Positions 31,926 to 39,786 of a DNA stretch of 41,554 bases are shown here, piece after piece. The first letter of the stretch is position 1. Every line of letters starts with the position of its first letter. Source of the stretch: Caulobacteraceae bacterium (GTDB lineage: Bacteria; Pseudomonadota; Alphaproteobacteria; Caulobacterales; Caulobacteraceae); contig CANJLK010000030.1 of NCBI GenBank assembly GCA_947475465.1, forward strand, positions 1-41,554, given 5' to 3'. The position numbers and the translations under genes are program-made. The notes under the pieces were generated by a model that was given only the letters and a program-made list of their open reading frames with translations, was not told the origin of the DNA and ran no database searches.

Positions 31926-33362
31926 ATGCCCGTCTCCCCAGCCTATCGACCTGAACCGCGCTTCCCCGAGCTGGGGCCCGAGTTCGGCGATCCCGTGCGG
32001 GCGGCGGATTTCCCGCAGACCGTGCTCAGGTTCCGCAACGACCGGGCCGCCGCCACCGTGGGGCTGGACACGCTGACCGACGCCGAATGGATCGCCCATT
32101 TCGGGCGCTTCCAGCCGCTGCCCGGCAATATCGATCCGCCCCTGGCCCAGCGCTATCACGGCCATCAGTTCCGCAACTACAACCCCGACCTGGGCGACGG
32201 GCGGGGCTTCACCTACGCCCAGATGCGGGAAACCGGCGCCGACCGGCTGCTTGAGCTGGGGACCAAAGGCTCGGGCCAGACGCCGTGGTCGCGGTCCGGC
32301 GACGGGCGGCTGACGCTGAAGGGCGGGGTGCGCGAGGTGCTGGCCACCGCCATGCTGGAGGCCCTGGGCGTGCCGACCTCGCGGAGCTTCTCGCTGATCG
32401 AGACCGGCGAGGACCTGGAGCGCGGCGATGAGCCCAGCCCGACGCGCTCGGCAGTCCTGGTTCGCCTGTCCTGGGGCCACATCCGCTTCGGCAGCTTCCA
32501 GCGCCACGCCTTCCTGGACCGGCCCAGGCAGATCGCGGCCCTGACGGAGCATGTGGCCGACACCTACTATCCGGAACTGGCCGGGGCCAACGACCGTCCC
32601 GCCGCGCTGCTGCGGGCGGTAGTGGGGCGCAGCGCGAAACTCGTGGCGGCGTGGATGGCGGCGGGGTTCGTGCACGGGGTGCTCAACACCGACAACATGA
32701 ACATGTCGGGCGAAAGCTTCGACTACGGTCCCTACCGATTCCTGCCGCGGAACGATCCGAATTTCACGGCGGCCTATTTCGATCACCAGGGCCTCTACAG
32801 CTTCGGCCGCCAGCCGGAGGCGGTGTTCTGGAACCTGCAGCAGCTGGCAGGCGCGCTCAGCCTGATCGCCGAGACCGATCCGCTGGTGGCGGCCCTGAAC
32901 GGCTTTGGGCCGGCCTATCTGGAGGCGCTGACGGAGGCGCTGCTGGCCAGGCTGGGCCTTGCGCCCCGCGGGCCCGCCGAGGACGCCGCCCTGGTCCAGG
33001 CCATGTTCCGCGCCATCGCCCAGGGCGGCGAGAGGCTGCGCTGGGAACCCTTCTTCTTCGACTGGTTCTGCGGCGACGAGGCCCGGGCGCTGGCGAGCGT
33101 GCGGGGCGACATCTATGCCGGCGAGGCCTTCGCAGAATTTCGCGCGGCCGCGGCGGCTTTCGCGCCGGATCGGCCCGAGCGGCTGGCCGATCCCTATTTC
33201 GCCAGGCCCGAGCCCGAGGAGCTGCTCTACGACGAGATCGAGGCCATCTGGGCGCCGATCGCCGAGCGCGACGACTGGCAGGCCTTCCACGCCAAGCTGA
33301 CGGCGATCGAGCGGGCGCGGTTGGCGTGGGGACTAGGTCTGAAATCCCAGTTCGGCGCGTAG
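31926..33362 (+). CDS. selO: SelO/YdiU family protein adenylyltransferase (pseudokinase)
   Basis: SelO is a kinase-fold enzyme that transfers AMP to Ser/Thr/Tyr of target proteins in redox homeostasis. The 478-residue product has ELGTKGSGQTPWSRSGDGR with the ATP-contacting lysine and arginine (about residues 115-133), TLKGGVREVLATAMLEALGVPTSRS, LVRLSWGHIRFGSFQ, and HGVLNTDNMNMSGESFDYGPYRFL with the metal-binding Asn and Asp. GHQFRNYNPDLGDGRG differs from the usual GHQFGxxxPxLGDGRA at two sites. There is no C-terminal Sec/Cys, as in many bacterial forms. It starts at ATG 31926. Its last 30 bases overlap the end of gluQRS on the other strand. Confidence 0.93.
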   Translation: MPVSPAYRPEPRFPELGPEFGDPVRAADFPQTVLRFRNDRAAATVGLDTLTDAEWIAHFGRFQPLPGNIDPPLAQRYHGHQFRNYNPDLGDGRGFTYAQMRETGADRLLELGTKGSGQTPWSRSGDGRLTLKGGVREVLATAMLEALGVPTSRSFSLIETGEDLERGDEPSPTRSAVLVRLSWGHIRFGSFQRHAFLDRPRQIAALTEHVADTYYPELAGANDRPAALLRAVVGRSAKLVAAWMAAGFVHGVLNTDNMNMSGESFDYGPYRFLPRNDPNFTAAYFDHQGLYSFGRQPEAVFWNLQQLAGALSLIAETDPLVAALNGFGPAYLEALTEALLARLGLAPRGPAEDAALVQAMFRAIAQGGERLRWEPFFFDWFCGDEARALASVRGDIYAGEAFAEFRAAAAAFAPDRPERLADPYFARPEPEELLYDEIEAIWAPIAERDDWQAFHAKLTAIERARLAWGLGLKSQFGA

Positions 33363-34169
33363 TTCGGCGGCTGTGACGCCACGGTCGCGCAATGACCGAA
33401 GGGTCTCGGCGCCGTCGCGCTTGGCGAAGCGCTTGCCATCCGGCCCGGTGAGCAGGCGATGGTGGCGGTAGGTTGGGGTGGGCAGGCCCAGAAGGGCCTG
33501 CAGCAGGCGCTGGACATGGGTCGCCTCGAAGAGGTCGCGGCCGCGGATCACCTGGGTCACACCCTGCAGGGCGTCATCGACGGTGACGGCCAGGTGATAG
33601 GCGACGCCGACATCCTTGCGGGCCAGCACGACGTCGCCCCCCAGGTCTGGCTGGGCGGCGATGAGGCCTTCGCCGATTTCCTCGAAGGTGAGCGCGCCGA
33701 AACCGCCCAGGGCGCGCTCGGCGGCGGCCAGCGACAGGCGCCAGGCGTAGGGCTGGCCGGCCGCGATCCGGCGCGCTTCCTCGTCCGGCGGCAGGGCCTC
33801 GCCCCGGAAGGCTTCCATCGCGCCATGCGGGGCGCTCTCGATGGCCTGCGCGACGTCGCGGCAGGTGCGGAAGCAGCGGTAGAGCAGGCCGCGTTCGCCA
33901 AGTTCGCGAAGCGCGCGTCCATAGTCCCCCAAGTGCTCGGATTGGCGGCGGACGGGGCTCTCCCAGGCCAGGCCCAGCCAGGCAAGGTCGTCGTAGATGG
34001 CGGCCTCGAACGGCGGCCGGCAGCGGGTGGCGTCGATGTCCTCGATTCGCAGGAGGAAGCGGCCGTGGGCCGCGCGCGCCGCCTCGAAGGCGGTGAGGGC
34101 CGAAAAGGCATGGCCCCGGTGCAGATAGCCGGTGGGGGAGGGCGCGAAACGGGTGACGAAGCCAGCCAC
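33333..34169 (-). CDS. gluQ: Glutamyl-Q tRNA(Asp) synthetase
   Basis: GluQRS charges glutamate onto the queuosine base of tRNA-Asp. It is a GluRS-like enzyme without the anticodon-binding domain, and 278 residues fit that truncated layout. The HIGH-type motif is in FAPSPTGYLHRGHAFSAL (residues 8-25), LRIEDID lies at about 40-46, RGRDLFEATHVQ is in the catalytic fold, and the KMSKS equivalent is GKRFAKRDG (about residues 245-253). The start is GTG 34169. It lies ten bases after a TetR gene on the same strand and ends inside the last codons of selO. Confidence 0.93.
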   Translation of the reverse strand: MAGFVTRFAPSPTGYLHRGHAFSALTAFEAARAAHGRFLLRIEDIDATRCRPPFEAAIYDDLAWLGLAWESPVRRQSEHLGDYGRALRELGERGLLYRCFRTCRDVAQAIESAPHGAMEAFRGEALPPDEEARRIAAGQPYAWRLSLAAAERALGGFGALTFEEIGEGLIAAQPDLGGDVVLARKDVGVAYHLAVTVDDALQGVTQVIRGRDLFEATHVQRLLQALLGLPTPTYRHHRLLTGPDGKRFAKRDGAETLRSLRDRGVTAAELRAELGFQT

Positions 34170-34179
34170 CCGGAACGAT

Positions 34180-34806
34180 CTATTCGCCGAGCGCGGCGCG
34201 CACCAGACCCATATGGTTGAAGACCGCGCGCAAGAAGGCGGTCTCGCCGCCGCAGGCCTCCTTGAGCGGATCGAACTGCTTGAAGCTGGTCATTTCGGCG
34301 AGGCCATGGGCGGAGCACCAGGCCGCGACGGTCGCCAGCTCCAGATCGACGGACGCGCTCGGGTCGGCGCCGGCCTCGATGAGGGTGTCGCGGACCTTGC
34401 AATAGGCGCTGTCGCCATCCTGCTGCATGGCTTCGGGCAGGGATTCCTTGTCGCGGGCGCAGTCGTACATCACCCGGTAGAGCGCCGGATGGTCGCGGGC
34501 GAAGCAGACGTAAGCCACGCCTAGCTCGGCGACCGCCTCGCGGATCGAAGGGGCGGCGGCCTTGGCCCGGCCCAGGGCCTCGTCCAGCATCAGCCAGCCC
34601 TCGTGGGCCACGGCGTCCAGCAGTTCGCCCTTGTCCTTGAAGTGGTGGTAGGGCGCGGCGGGGCTGACGCCGGCTTCCCGCGCCACGGCGCGCAGCGACA
34701 GGGCGCTCGGGCCCTCGGACTCCAGCAGGCGCCGGGCGGCGTCGACCAGGGCGCGGCTGAGGTCGCCGTGATGGTAGGGCCTGGCTTCGGCGGGGGCATT
34801 GCTCAT
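34180..34806 (-). CDS. TetR-family transcriptional regulator
   Basis: The 208-residue regulator has an N-terminal helix-turn-helix (ALVDAARRLLESEGPSALSLRAVAREAGVSPAAPYHHFKDKGELL, about residues 17-62) and a C-terminal TetR_C_33-like ligand domain containing ARDHPALYRVMYDCARD. The ATG at 34806 is chosen over the GTG at 34815. It is probably co-transcribed with gluQRS, ten bases downstream. A 42-bp palindrome lies 18 bases upstream of the start, between it and the 34-residue peptide gene. It is likely its own operator and would control both directions. Confidence 0.9.
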   Translation of the reverse strand: MSNAPAEARPYHHGDLSRALVDAARRLLESEGPSALSLRAVAREAGVSPAAPYHHFKDKGELLDAVAHEGWLMLDEALGRAKAAAPSIREAVAELGVAYVCFARDHPALYRVMYDCARDKESLPEAMQQDGDSAYCKVRDTLIEAGADPSASVDLELATVAAWCSAHGLAEMTSFKQFDPLKEACGGETAFLRAVFNHMGLVRAALGE

Positions 34807-34824
34807 CGGGAACACTCTAAATCC

Positions 34825-34866
34825 GTATCTAGGCGCCGTAAAGATATCTTGACGCCGCTTAGATAC
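34825..34866. promoter_or_regulatory. 42-bp dyad, probable TetR operator
   Basis: GTATCTA (34825-34831) and TAGATAC (34860-34866) are symmetric about AAGATATCTT (34841-34850). In all, 18 of 21 paired positions match across the 42 bases. It sits between the divergent TetR and small-peptide genes. The length would fit two TetR dimers side by side. Confidence 0.7.
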
Positions 34867-34945
34867 ATGTTATCTTATCGTCGTTAACATAACAAACGCC
34901 CTCGCGCGACGAGGGTTTCAACACTCAAACTCAAAGGTGTGTGTC

Positions 34946-35050
34946 ATGTCTCTCGCAAACTTCGAACGCTTCGTCGACAAGGTGGCCCCGGTGCTTTTCC
35001 TGGGCATGGGCCTGGCGGTCTCGGCGGCCCTGGCGACGGTCGGCGGCTAG
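34946..35050 (+). CDS. 34-residue single-helix membrane peptide
   Basis: ATG 34946 to TAG 35048-35050 encodes MSLANFERFVDKVAPVLFLG followed by MGLAVSAALATVGG. A short amphipathic start leads into one membrane helix (about residues 13-32). AAAGGTG lies about ten bases upstream as a ribosome binding site, and a strong terminator follows 28 bases after the stop, so it forms a one-gene transcript. The upstream region is shared with a TetR regulator and its 42-bp dyad, which suggests regulated expression. I recognise no family. Having promoter region, ribosome binding site and terminator together makes it a convincing gene. Confidence 0.7.
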   Translation: MSLANFERFVDKVAPVLFLGMGLAVSAALATVGG

Positions 35051-35077
35051 TCTGCCCGATCCTCGCCGACGCGAACG

Positions 35078-35101
35078 AGGGGCCCTCGCGGGCCCCTTTT
35101 T
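35078..35101 (+). terminator. Rho-independent terminator of the small peptide gene
   Basis: A perfect 7-bp stem GGGGCCC/GGGCCCC with a four-base loop is followed by five T residues, and an A-T pair extends the base. It is 28 bases after the 34-residue peptide stop. Confidence 0.9.
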
Positions 35102-35378
35102 CATGGGCGCAGGGGCCCGGCCCGGTCATCCGGGACAGCAGGCTGTGGCGCCGATTGAGCGGAGGTGCGTCTCAAGAGCCGCGGCCGCGGCAAAAGCGCC
35201 GCCGGGCCCGGGCTCGGTCATGGAGATGTCGCCGAATCTCTGCCTATAGTGATCGCCAAGGCGGGGCGGGACATTCCATCGAGGAGTCCGCCTGCCGCCG
35301 GAAACGTCGCGAACGGAGGCCCGGTCTTCAGTTCATCCGCGTACCCATCCGGCGCCCGGCGCCGACCGGAGGCCCACG
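35102..35378. other. Non-coding stretch between the peptide terminator and the HNH gene
   Basis: Together with the terminator, bases 35051-35378 hold no recognisable gene. TATAGT at 35245-35250 could be a -10 box for the HNH gene, but no good -35 was found. The sequence is GC-rich without clear repeats. Confidence 0.4.
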
Positions 35379-35939
35379 ATGCAGGTGCTTAGCCGCCCGC
35401 CGTCGGGCTATCCCGCGCTCGTGCTCAACGCCGACTTCCGGCCGCTCAGCTACTATCCGCTGTCGCTCTGGCCCTGGCAGGATGTGATCAAGGCGGTGTT
35501 CCTGGACCGCGTCGACGTGGTCTCGACCTACGACCAGTTCGTCCACTCCCCGTCCTTCGAGATGCAGCTGCCCAGCGTGGTGTCGCTGAAGCAGTATGTG
35601 ACCCAGGACCGGCCGCCGGCCTTCACGCGGTTCAACCTCTTCCTGCGCGACGACTTCGCCTGCCAGTACTGCTCAGCCTCCGAGGACCTGACCTTCGACC
35701 ACGTGATCCCGCGCTCGCGGGGCGGGCGCACCACCTGGGAGAACATCGTCACCGCCTGCGCCCGCTGCAACCTGACCAAGGGCGGCCGCACGCCGCGCGA
35801 GGCCAACATGCATCCGCACCACGCGCCGCACCGTCCCACCGCCTTCCAACTCCAGCAGCACGGCCGCCGCTTCCCGCCGCACCACCTGCACGAAAGCTGG
35901 CTGGACTACCTCTACTGGGACATCGAGCTGGAGGCGTAG
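35379..35939 (+). CDS. HNH endonuclease family protein
   Basis: The 186-residue protein has an N-terminal domain (PALVLNADFRPLSYYPLSLWPWQDVIKAVFLDRVDVV) followed by a zinc-containing HNH core: CQYC (about residues 95-98), FDHVIPRSRGGRTTWENIVTAC, then CNLTKGGRTP. The C-terminal part is histidine-rich. This type is a common single-copy chromosomal gene in alphaproteobacteria, so it is probably a resident gene rather than part of the element that follows. It ends 138 bases before the integrase start. The cleavage role has not been shown for this subgroup, as far as I know. Confidence 0.9.
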   Translation: MQVLSRPPSGYPALVLNADFRPLSYYPLSLWPWQDVIKAVFLDRVDVVSTYDQFVHSPSFEMQLPSVVSLKQYVTQDRPPAFTRFNLFLRDDFACQYCSASEDLTFDHVIPRSRGGRTTWENIVTACARCNLTKGGRTPREANMHPHHAPHRPTAFQLQQHGRRFPPHHLHESWLDYLYWDIELEA

Positions 35940-36035
35940 GGCGCTCTGGGGCGTCACGAGTGTTCATTGCCATTTGAATTTCTTGCACTTTCCAGTCACA
36001 GTGCGACACTGTTGTTCGCGCGCTTCACCCCAATG

Positions 36036-36055
36036 GTGATGACCGCGTGATGACC
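36036..36055. repeat. Tandem 9-mer pair upstream of the integrase
   Basis: GTGATGACC occurs at 36036-36044 and 36047-36055, 11 bp apart, 22 bases before the integrase ATG. The reverse complement, with the same spacing, is at 39306-39325. The 11-bp step is about one helical turn, as expected for direct-repeat binding sites of an excisionase or integrase arm domain. Confidence 0.65.
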
Positions 36056-36077
36056 AGATCGAGCGCGGTGGCCCAGA

Positions 36078-37373
36078 ATGGCAATGAAACTGACCAAGGC
36101 CTCGGTGGATGGCGCGCCGAAGAAAGCGCTGCGCTACACGGTGTGGGATGCGGAACTGAAGGGTTTTGGCCTGCGGGTCGAGCTGAGCGGCACCAAGACC
36201 TACGTGGTCCGCTACAGGGTCGGTGGGGGGCGGCGCGGCACCCTGCGCCAGTTCAAGATCGGCCGGTCCGACAAGCTCACCCCGGTCGAGGCGCGCGCCG
36301 AGGCCAAGAGCGCTTTGGCGATGGTGGAGACCGGCAAGGATCCGCAAACCGATCGCGTCGAGGCGCGGAAGACGCTGTCCGTTGCGGAGCTCTGCGATCT
36401 GTATTTGGCCGAGGGAGTGGCCACCAAGAAGGCTAGCACCTTGATACTGGATACGATCAGAGTGGAGCGACACATAAAGCCGTTGATCGGCGGTCGTAAG
36501 CTCACCGAGCTGGGGTCGGGTGATGTCGAGCGGATGATGAATGTGATCGCCAGAGGCAAGGTAAAAACTTCCGAACATCCTCACGCGCGGGGCGGGAAGA
36601 CCGCTTCCACCAAAGCCGTCAAGCTGCTTCGGACGATGTTCAACTTCGCCATGGGCCGGAAGTTGTGCGCGGCGAACCCTTGTATCGGGGTCAAGACCTT
36701 TGCGGACGGGAAGCGCGAACGGTTTCTGTCGCCGGCCGAACTGGGCAAGCTAGGCGACGCCCTGACCGCCGCGGGGGGTGAAGGCGCTAACCCGCATCAT
36801 GTGGCGATAGTCCGCCTCTTGTCTGTTACGGGCGCCCGCAAGAACGAAATCGCTCGGCTGCGGTGGTCCGAGTTCGACCCGGAGCGAAAGCTCCTACAGC
36901 TTGAAGACAGCAAGACCGGCCGAAAGGTGATTAGGCTCGGTGCTGCGGCCCTGGAACTCCTCAGCAAGGTCCAGCGCACTAAGAGCGCTTATGTCTTTCC
37001 CGATCCTCGGGACGCATCGATCCCAATCCGTAATCTTGATTGGTTCTGGGTCGGCATCCGCACGCGGATAGACAAGACCGCCAGAGAGGCCGCCCAAGCG
37101 GCTGGCCAGGACGCTTCAGAGCTGGTTCCGTTCGCGGACGTTCGTATCCATGACCTGCGCCACAGCTTTGCTTCAGTAGGCGTGGCTGGCGGGTCTGGGC
37201 TGTTCCTCATCGGTAAGCTGCTCGGCCACACGCACGTTGCGACGACCTCGCGCTATGCACACCTTGACGACGACCCACTTGCGGCGGCGGCTGACAAAAT
37301 CTCCAAGGAGATCGCGGCATCTATGCTCGGTGGCTCCAGCGCCGACCTTCACGTTATCGGCGGCGGACGATGA
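36078..37373 (+). CDS. Tyrosine-type site-specific integrase
   Basis: The 431-residue recombinase has the prophage-integrase layout. An arm-binding N-terminal domain (LTKASVDGAPKKALRYTVWDAELKGFGLRV) precedes a core-binding helical domain (SVAELCDLYLAEG...) and the catalytic domain. The catalytic residues are Arg in SVTGARKNEIARLRW, His-x-x-Arg in RIHDLRHSFASVG, His in LLGHTHVATT and the nucleophile Tyr in SRYAHLDDD. All are intact. The ATG at 36078 is the first in frame. It defines the left side of the element, and a paired 9-mer lies just upstream. The nearest attachment site is expected between 35940 and 36077. Confidence 0.94.
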   Translation: MAMKLTKASVDGAPKKALRYTVWDAELKGFGLRVELSGTKTYVVRYRVGGGRRGTLRQFKIGRSDKLTPVEARAEAKSALAMVETGKDPQTDRVEARKTLSVAELCDLYLAEGVATKKASTLILDTIRVERHIKPLIGGRKLTELGSGDVERMMNVIARGKVKTSEHPHARGGKTASTKAVKLLRTMFNFAMGRKLCAANPCIGVKTFADGKRERFLSPAELGKLGDALTAAGGEGANPHHVAIVRLLSVTGARKNEIARLRWSEFDPERKLLQLEDSKTGRKVIRLGAAALELLSKVQRTKSAYVFPDPRDASIPIRNLDWFWVGIRTRIDKTAREAAQAAGQDASELVPFADVRIHDLRHSFASVGVAGGSGLFLIGKLLGHTHVATTSRYAHLDDDPLAAAADKISKEIAASMLGGSSADLHVIGGGR

Positions 37374-37763
37374 CGTCCGGGCAGCGTTGCAACCTGTCCG
37401 CGCCGCCGTCAATGAAGCGCTCAGTGACTGGCCAAGACCCACCAGAAGCAGGGGTGAACTTATTTGTTTGCCGAACCGTCCGGAAACTGGCACCTAGATA
37501 GATAAGGGACGCCTTTCGCGCCCCGAGCCGCCGCCGCGGCATTTTTTTTGCCTCCCTTCAAATCCGCTGCGCCCACGCTTCGCGCCCTGGTCGATCCTGG
37601 CATCTCCTTTTGGAGCCTAAGGCGAAGATCGTCGGGCTGATCTAGGCAGCCTCTGGTCGAGGCGTAGCCCACAGCGCATCCAATCCGCCGCGACCGCGAA
37701 GGAGCCGCCCGGCGGGGCGGTTGCTGACCCCCACCAACAAGCCTCTCAAAGGGAATAGCCACC
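37374..37763. other. 390-bp non-coding stretch between the integrase and AlpA genes
   Basis: No gene was recognised. The stretch contains a probable terminator at 37527-37549 and, before the AlpA gene, AAAGGGAATAGCC as a ribosome binding region. Regulatory targets of AlpA are expected here, but no long dyad was seen. Confidence 0.45.
37527..37549 (+). terminator. Probable terminator after the integrase gene
   Basis: The 5-bp stem GCCGC/GCGGC with a four-base loop is followed by A and eight T residues. It is 153 bases after the integrase stop. The stem is short but the T-run is the longest in the window. Confidence 0.6.
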
Positions 37764-38045
37764 ATGAACGACGTGTCCACGGACACGGCGGCGCCTATGC
37801 TTGCGCCCGCCGAACAACTGCACCCCGACCGGTTCGTTGACGATGTAGAGGCGGCCGCGCTTCTGAGCCTGTCGCGATCATACCTGCGTCAGCTGCGCCT
37901 AAGGGGTGGCGGCTGCGCCTTCTCCAGTTTCGGCAGAGCCGTTCGCTACCGGGTATCAGATCTCTTCGAGTGGGCGGCCAGCAAGTCGGCGACCTCCACA
38001 TCTAATCGCGGGTGCGGCGCCACACCTCGTCATGGCCGAGCCTAG
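37764..38045 (+). CDS. AlpA-type helix-turn-helix regulator/excisionase
   Basis: The 93-residue protein has the MerR-like helix-turn-helix_17 pattern of AlpA and excisionases: FVDDVEAAALLSLSRSYLRQLRLRGGG (about residues 26-52), followed by FSSFGRAVRYRVSDLFEWAASK. AlpA proteins activate integrase or act as directionality factors in P4-like and PICI elements. It starts at ATG 37764 after AAAGGGAATAGCCACC. Its C-terminus (about 20 residues after the domain) is basic and glycine-rich. It is followed within two bases by the proposed start of the DUF1376 gene. Confidence 0.85.
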   Translation: MNDVSTDTAAPMLAPAEQLHPDRFVDDVEAAALLSLSRSYLRQLRLRGGGCAFSSFGRAVRYRVSDLFEWAASKSATSTSNRGCGATPRHGRA

Positions 38046-38047
38046 CG

Positions 38048-39136
38048 GTGGTTGCCACCCGACCTCCACTCACGCCGAAGGACTGCAATCTTCAGGACTT
38101 TCCGTTCATGCCGCTGCACGTCGCCCGGCTTCGCGACAGCACATTGGCGGCTGAGGAGGCACCGGAGGCTTGTTGGTATGCAGTCATGTTATGGGCTGCC
38201 TCCTGGCATCAGATCCCGGCCGCGTCCCTGCCGGACAACGACGCCGTTCTAACCCGGCTCCTGGGTCTGGGGCGCGACGTGCGCACCTTCGCTCGACACA
38301 AGGCAGGTGCGCTGCGAGGCTTCGTTAAATGCACTGACGGGCGCCTGTATCACCCAGTCGTCGCAGACCAGGCGCTCATTGCCTGGACCAGTAAGCTCCG
38401 ACGACGGTGGACCACCGAGTGCTCTCGGATCAAGAAGGCCAACCAACGCGGCGGCAGCCTGCCGACGCCTACACTGGAAGAGTTCCTCCAGTGCTCTTCG
38501 ACCGCGAAGTGTCCCGATCATGTCCTCGGGGACATCGACGAAAGTCCCTCAGGACAACGCATCCAAGGGACAGAGACAGGGACAGAGAGAGGGACAGAAG
38601 GAGAAGATGCTGAAGCATCTTCCCCCGCGCCGGCCGATCCGAAGCCGATTTCCAGGCGCACATACCCTCCGGCCTTTGTCGCGGCCTGGAAGGCCTATCC
38701 CCATGCAGGTGGCCGCTCCAGCAAGCCGAACTCATTGGCTGAGTGGCGCAAGCTTCCGGTATCCGAGCAGGCCGCCCTGGTCGGTGCGATCGACAGGATG
38801 CGCCCCGATGCCGAGAAGGCGTTCGGCGGCAAGGGCGCCCCGGACATGGCCCGGTGGCTGAAGGCAGGCAAGCACCTGTCTTACCCCGACCCCGGCAGTG
38901 TCACTCCGGAGTTCGTTTGGAAGGGGCCTGACTGGATCAAGGCTGAGGCGCTGAGCCACCCAGAGCACGGCAAAGCCTCTGCCTACCTCGCTCGCTGTGA
39001 TTGGCGGCCTGGTGGCGACGGAGGCTGGGTCACTTCCCACTCAGGCACGATCATCGACTACCTCGAGAAAGAACTCGGCGCACGTCTCGCCGATCAGGGC
39101 GTAACCGTCCTGCATGTCGCAAAGGTGACGTCTTGA
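38048..39136 (+). CDS. DUF1376-type mobile-element protein, probable replication-linked
   Basis: The N-terminal domain (DFPFMPLHVARLRDSTLAAEEA, PDNDAVLTRLLGLGRDV, RGFVKCTDGRLYHPVVADQAL) matches DUF1376 proteins found in prophages and islands beside replication genes. A low-complexity linker follows at about residues 165-200, with a GTET/GTER/GTEG tandem repeat. The C-terminal domain begins YPPAFVAAWKAYPHAGGRSSK, a pattern seen at the end of phage replication-type proteins. The GTG at 38048 is chosen because it lies two bases after the AlpA stop. GTG 38012 and ATG 38108 are alternatives. The exact biochemical role is unknown. Confidence 0.78.
   Translation: MVATRPPLTPKDCNLQDFPFMPLHVARLRDSTLAAEEAPEACWYAVMLWAASWHQIPAASLPDNDAVLTRLLGLGRDVRTFARHKAGALRGFVKCTDGRLYHPVVADQALIAWTSKLRRRWTTECSRIKKANQRGGSLPTPTLEEFLQCSSTAKCPDHVLGDIDESPSGQRIQGTETGTERGTEGEDAEASSPAPADPKPISRRTYPPAFVAAWKAYPHAGGRSSKPNSLAEWRKLPVSEQAALVGAIDRMRPDAEKAFGGKGAPDMARWLKAGKHLSYPDPGSVTPEFVWKGPDWIKAEALSHPEHGKASAYLARCDWRPGGDGGWVTSHSGTIIDYLEKELGARLADQGVTVLHVAKVTS
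38567..38602 (+). repeat. Three 12-bp tandem repeats inside the DUF1376 gene
   Basis: GGGACAGA begins at 38567, 38579 and 38591, giving three 12-bp units that encode GTET, GTER and GTEG in frame. The tract is almost pure purine. Because 12 is a multiple of three, slippage would change linker length without breaking the frame. Confidence 0.8.
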
Positions 39137-39305
39137 AAGGCCGCGCTTGCGCCTGCGCGCTCTCTTGGCCGGCGGTGACGCATTGCCAAGCTTCGGTTTT
39201 CTATCTCGATGTCCTGACTAGGGACATGCGCATCGTTGCGATGAGGATATATTGGCTAGTAAACTCAACACCATAATTGAAATTACGACTATAATTTAGC
39301 AAGAG

Positions 39306-39325
39306 GGTCATCACATGGTCATCAC
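39306..39325. repeat. Tandem 9-mer pair upstream of the coupled small genes
   Basis: GGTCATCAC occurs at 39306-39314 and 39317-39325, 11 bp apart and 41 bases before the ATG at 39367. It is the inverted form of the pair at 36036-36055. A TATAAT at 39290-39295 lies just upstream, so a bound protein could control this promoter. Confidence 0.65.
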
Positions 39326-39366
39326 TGCGATCCCTGTCGGATATCTAAAGTAGAGCCAGGGCAATC

Positions 39367-39786
39367 ATGACAAAGCCAGCCAAGACCGGTGGTCGCGTCG
39401 CCGGGACGCCTAACCGGCGCACAGTCGCCTCACGCCGCCACCTGCAAGAACTGGCCGACCCGCTCGACTTTCTCGTCAGGGTGATGGGCGGGTCTGTCAT
39501 CGACGGCGTCACGCCGACGCTCTCGGAGCGAATGACGGCCGCTCGCGAACTCCGCAGGGTGATCGTACCCGATGCGAAGGAGCTGCCCCTGGCGGTTCGG
39601 CTGCCGCGCCTGGCTGGGCCGGCGGACCTGCCGGTGGTCATTGGCGCGGTGGTGTCATCGGTCGCCGACGGCGTGCTGACCCCTGGCGAGGGAAAGGCTC
39701 TGGCCGATCTGCTGGAGGCGGCGAGGAAGGCCTATGAGACCGCCGACCTGGCTGAACGCGTTGCGGTCCTGGAGGGTAAGCTGTGA
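39367..39786 (+). CDS. Mobile-element protein with terminase-small-subunit-like N-terminus
   Basis: The 139-residue protein begins MTKPAKTGGRVAGTPNRRTV. The G-R-x-x-G-T-P-N-(K/R)-R-T pattern is typical of phage terminase small subunits and DUF5681-type proteins. The rest is helical, ending with VLTPGEGKALADLLEAARKAYETADLAERVAVLE, a probable oligomerisation helix. It starts at ATG 39367 with AGGG upstream. Its stop overlaps the next start (GTGA). The terminase link rests on a short motif only, and no large subunit is present in the window. Confidence 0.65.
   Translation: MTKPAKTGGRVAGTPNRRTVASRRHLQELADPLDFLVRVMGGSVIDGVTPTLSERMTAARELRRVIVPDAKELPLAVRLPRLAGPADLPVVIGAVVSSVADGVLTPGEGKALADLLEAARKAYETADLAERVAVLEGKL

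Noticed and set aside
35940..36077. tRNA gene or att core as insertion target beside the integrase
   Set aside because: No cloverleaf or CCA end was found. The palindrome CAGTG-CGA-CACTG at 35999-36011 has no second copy near the right end.
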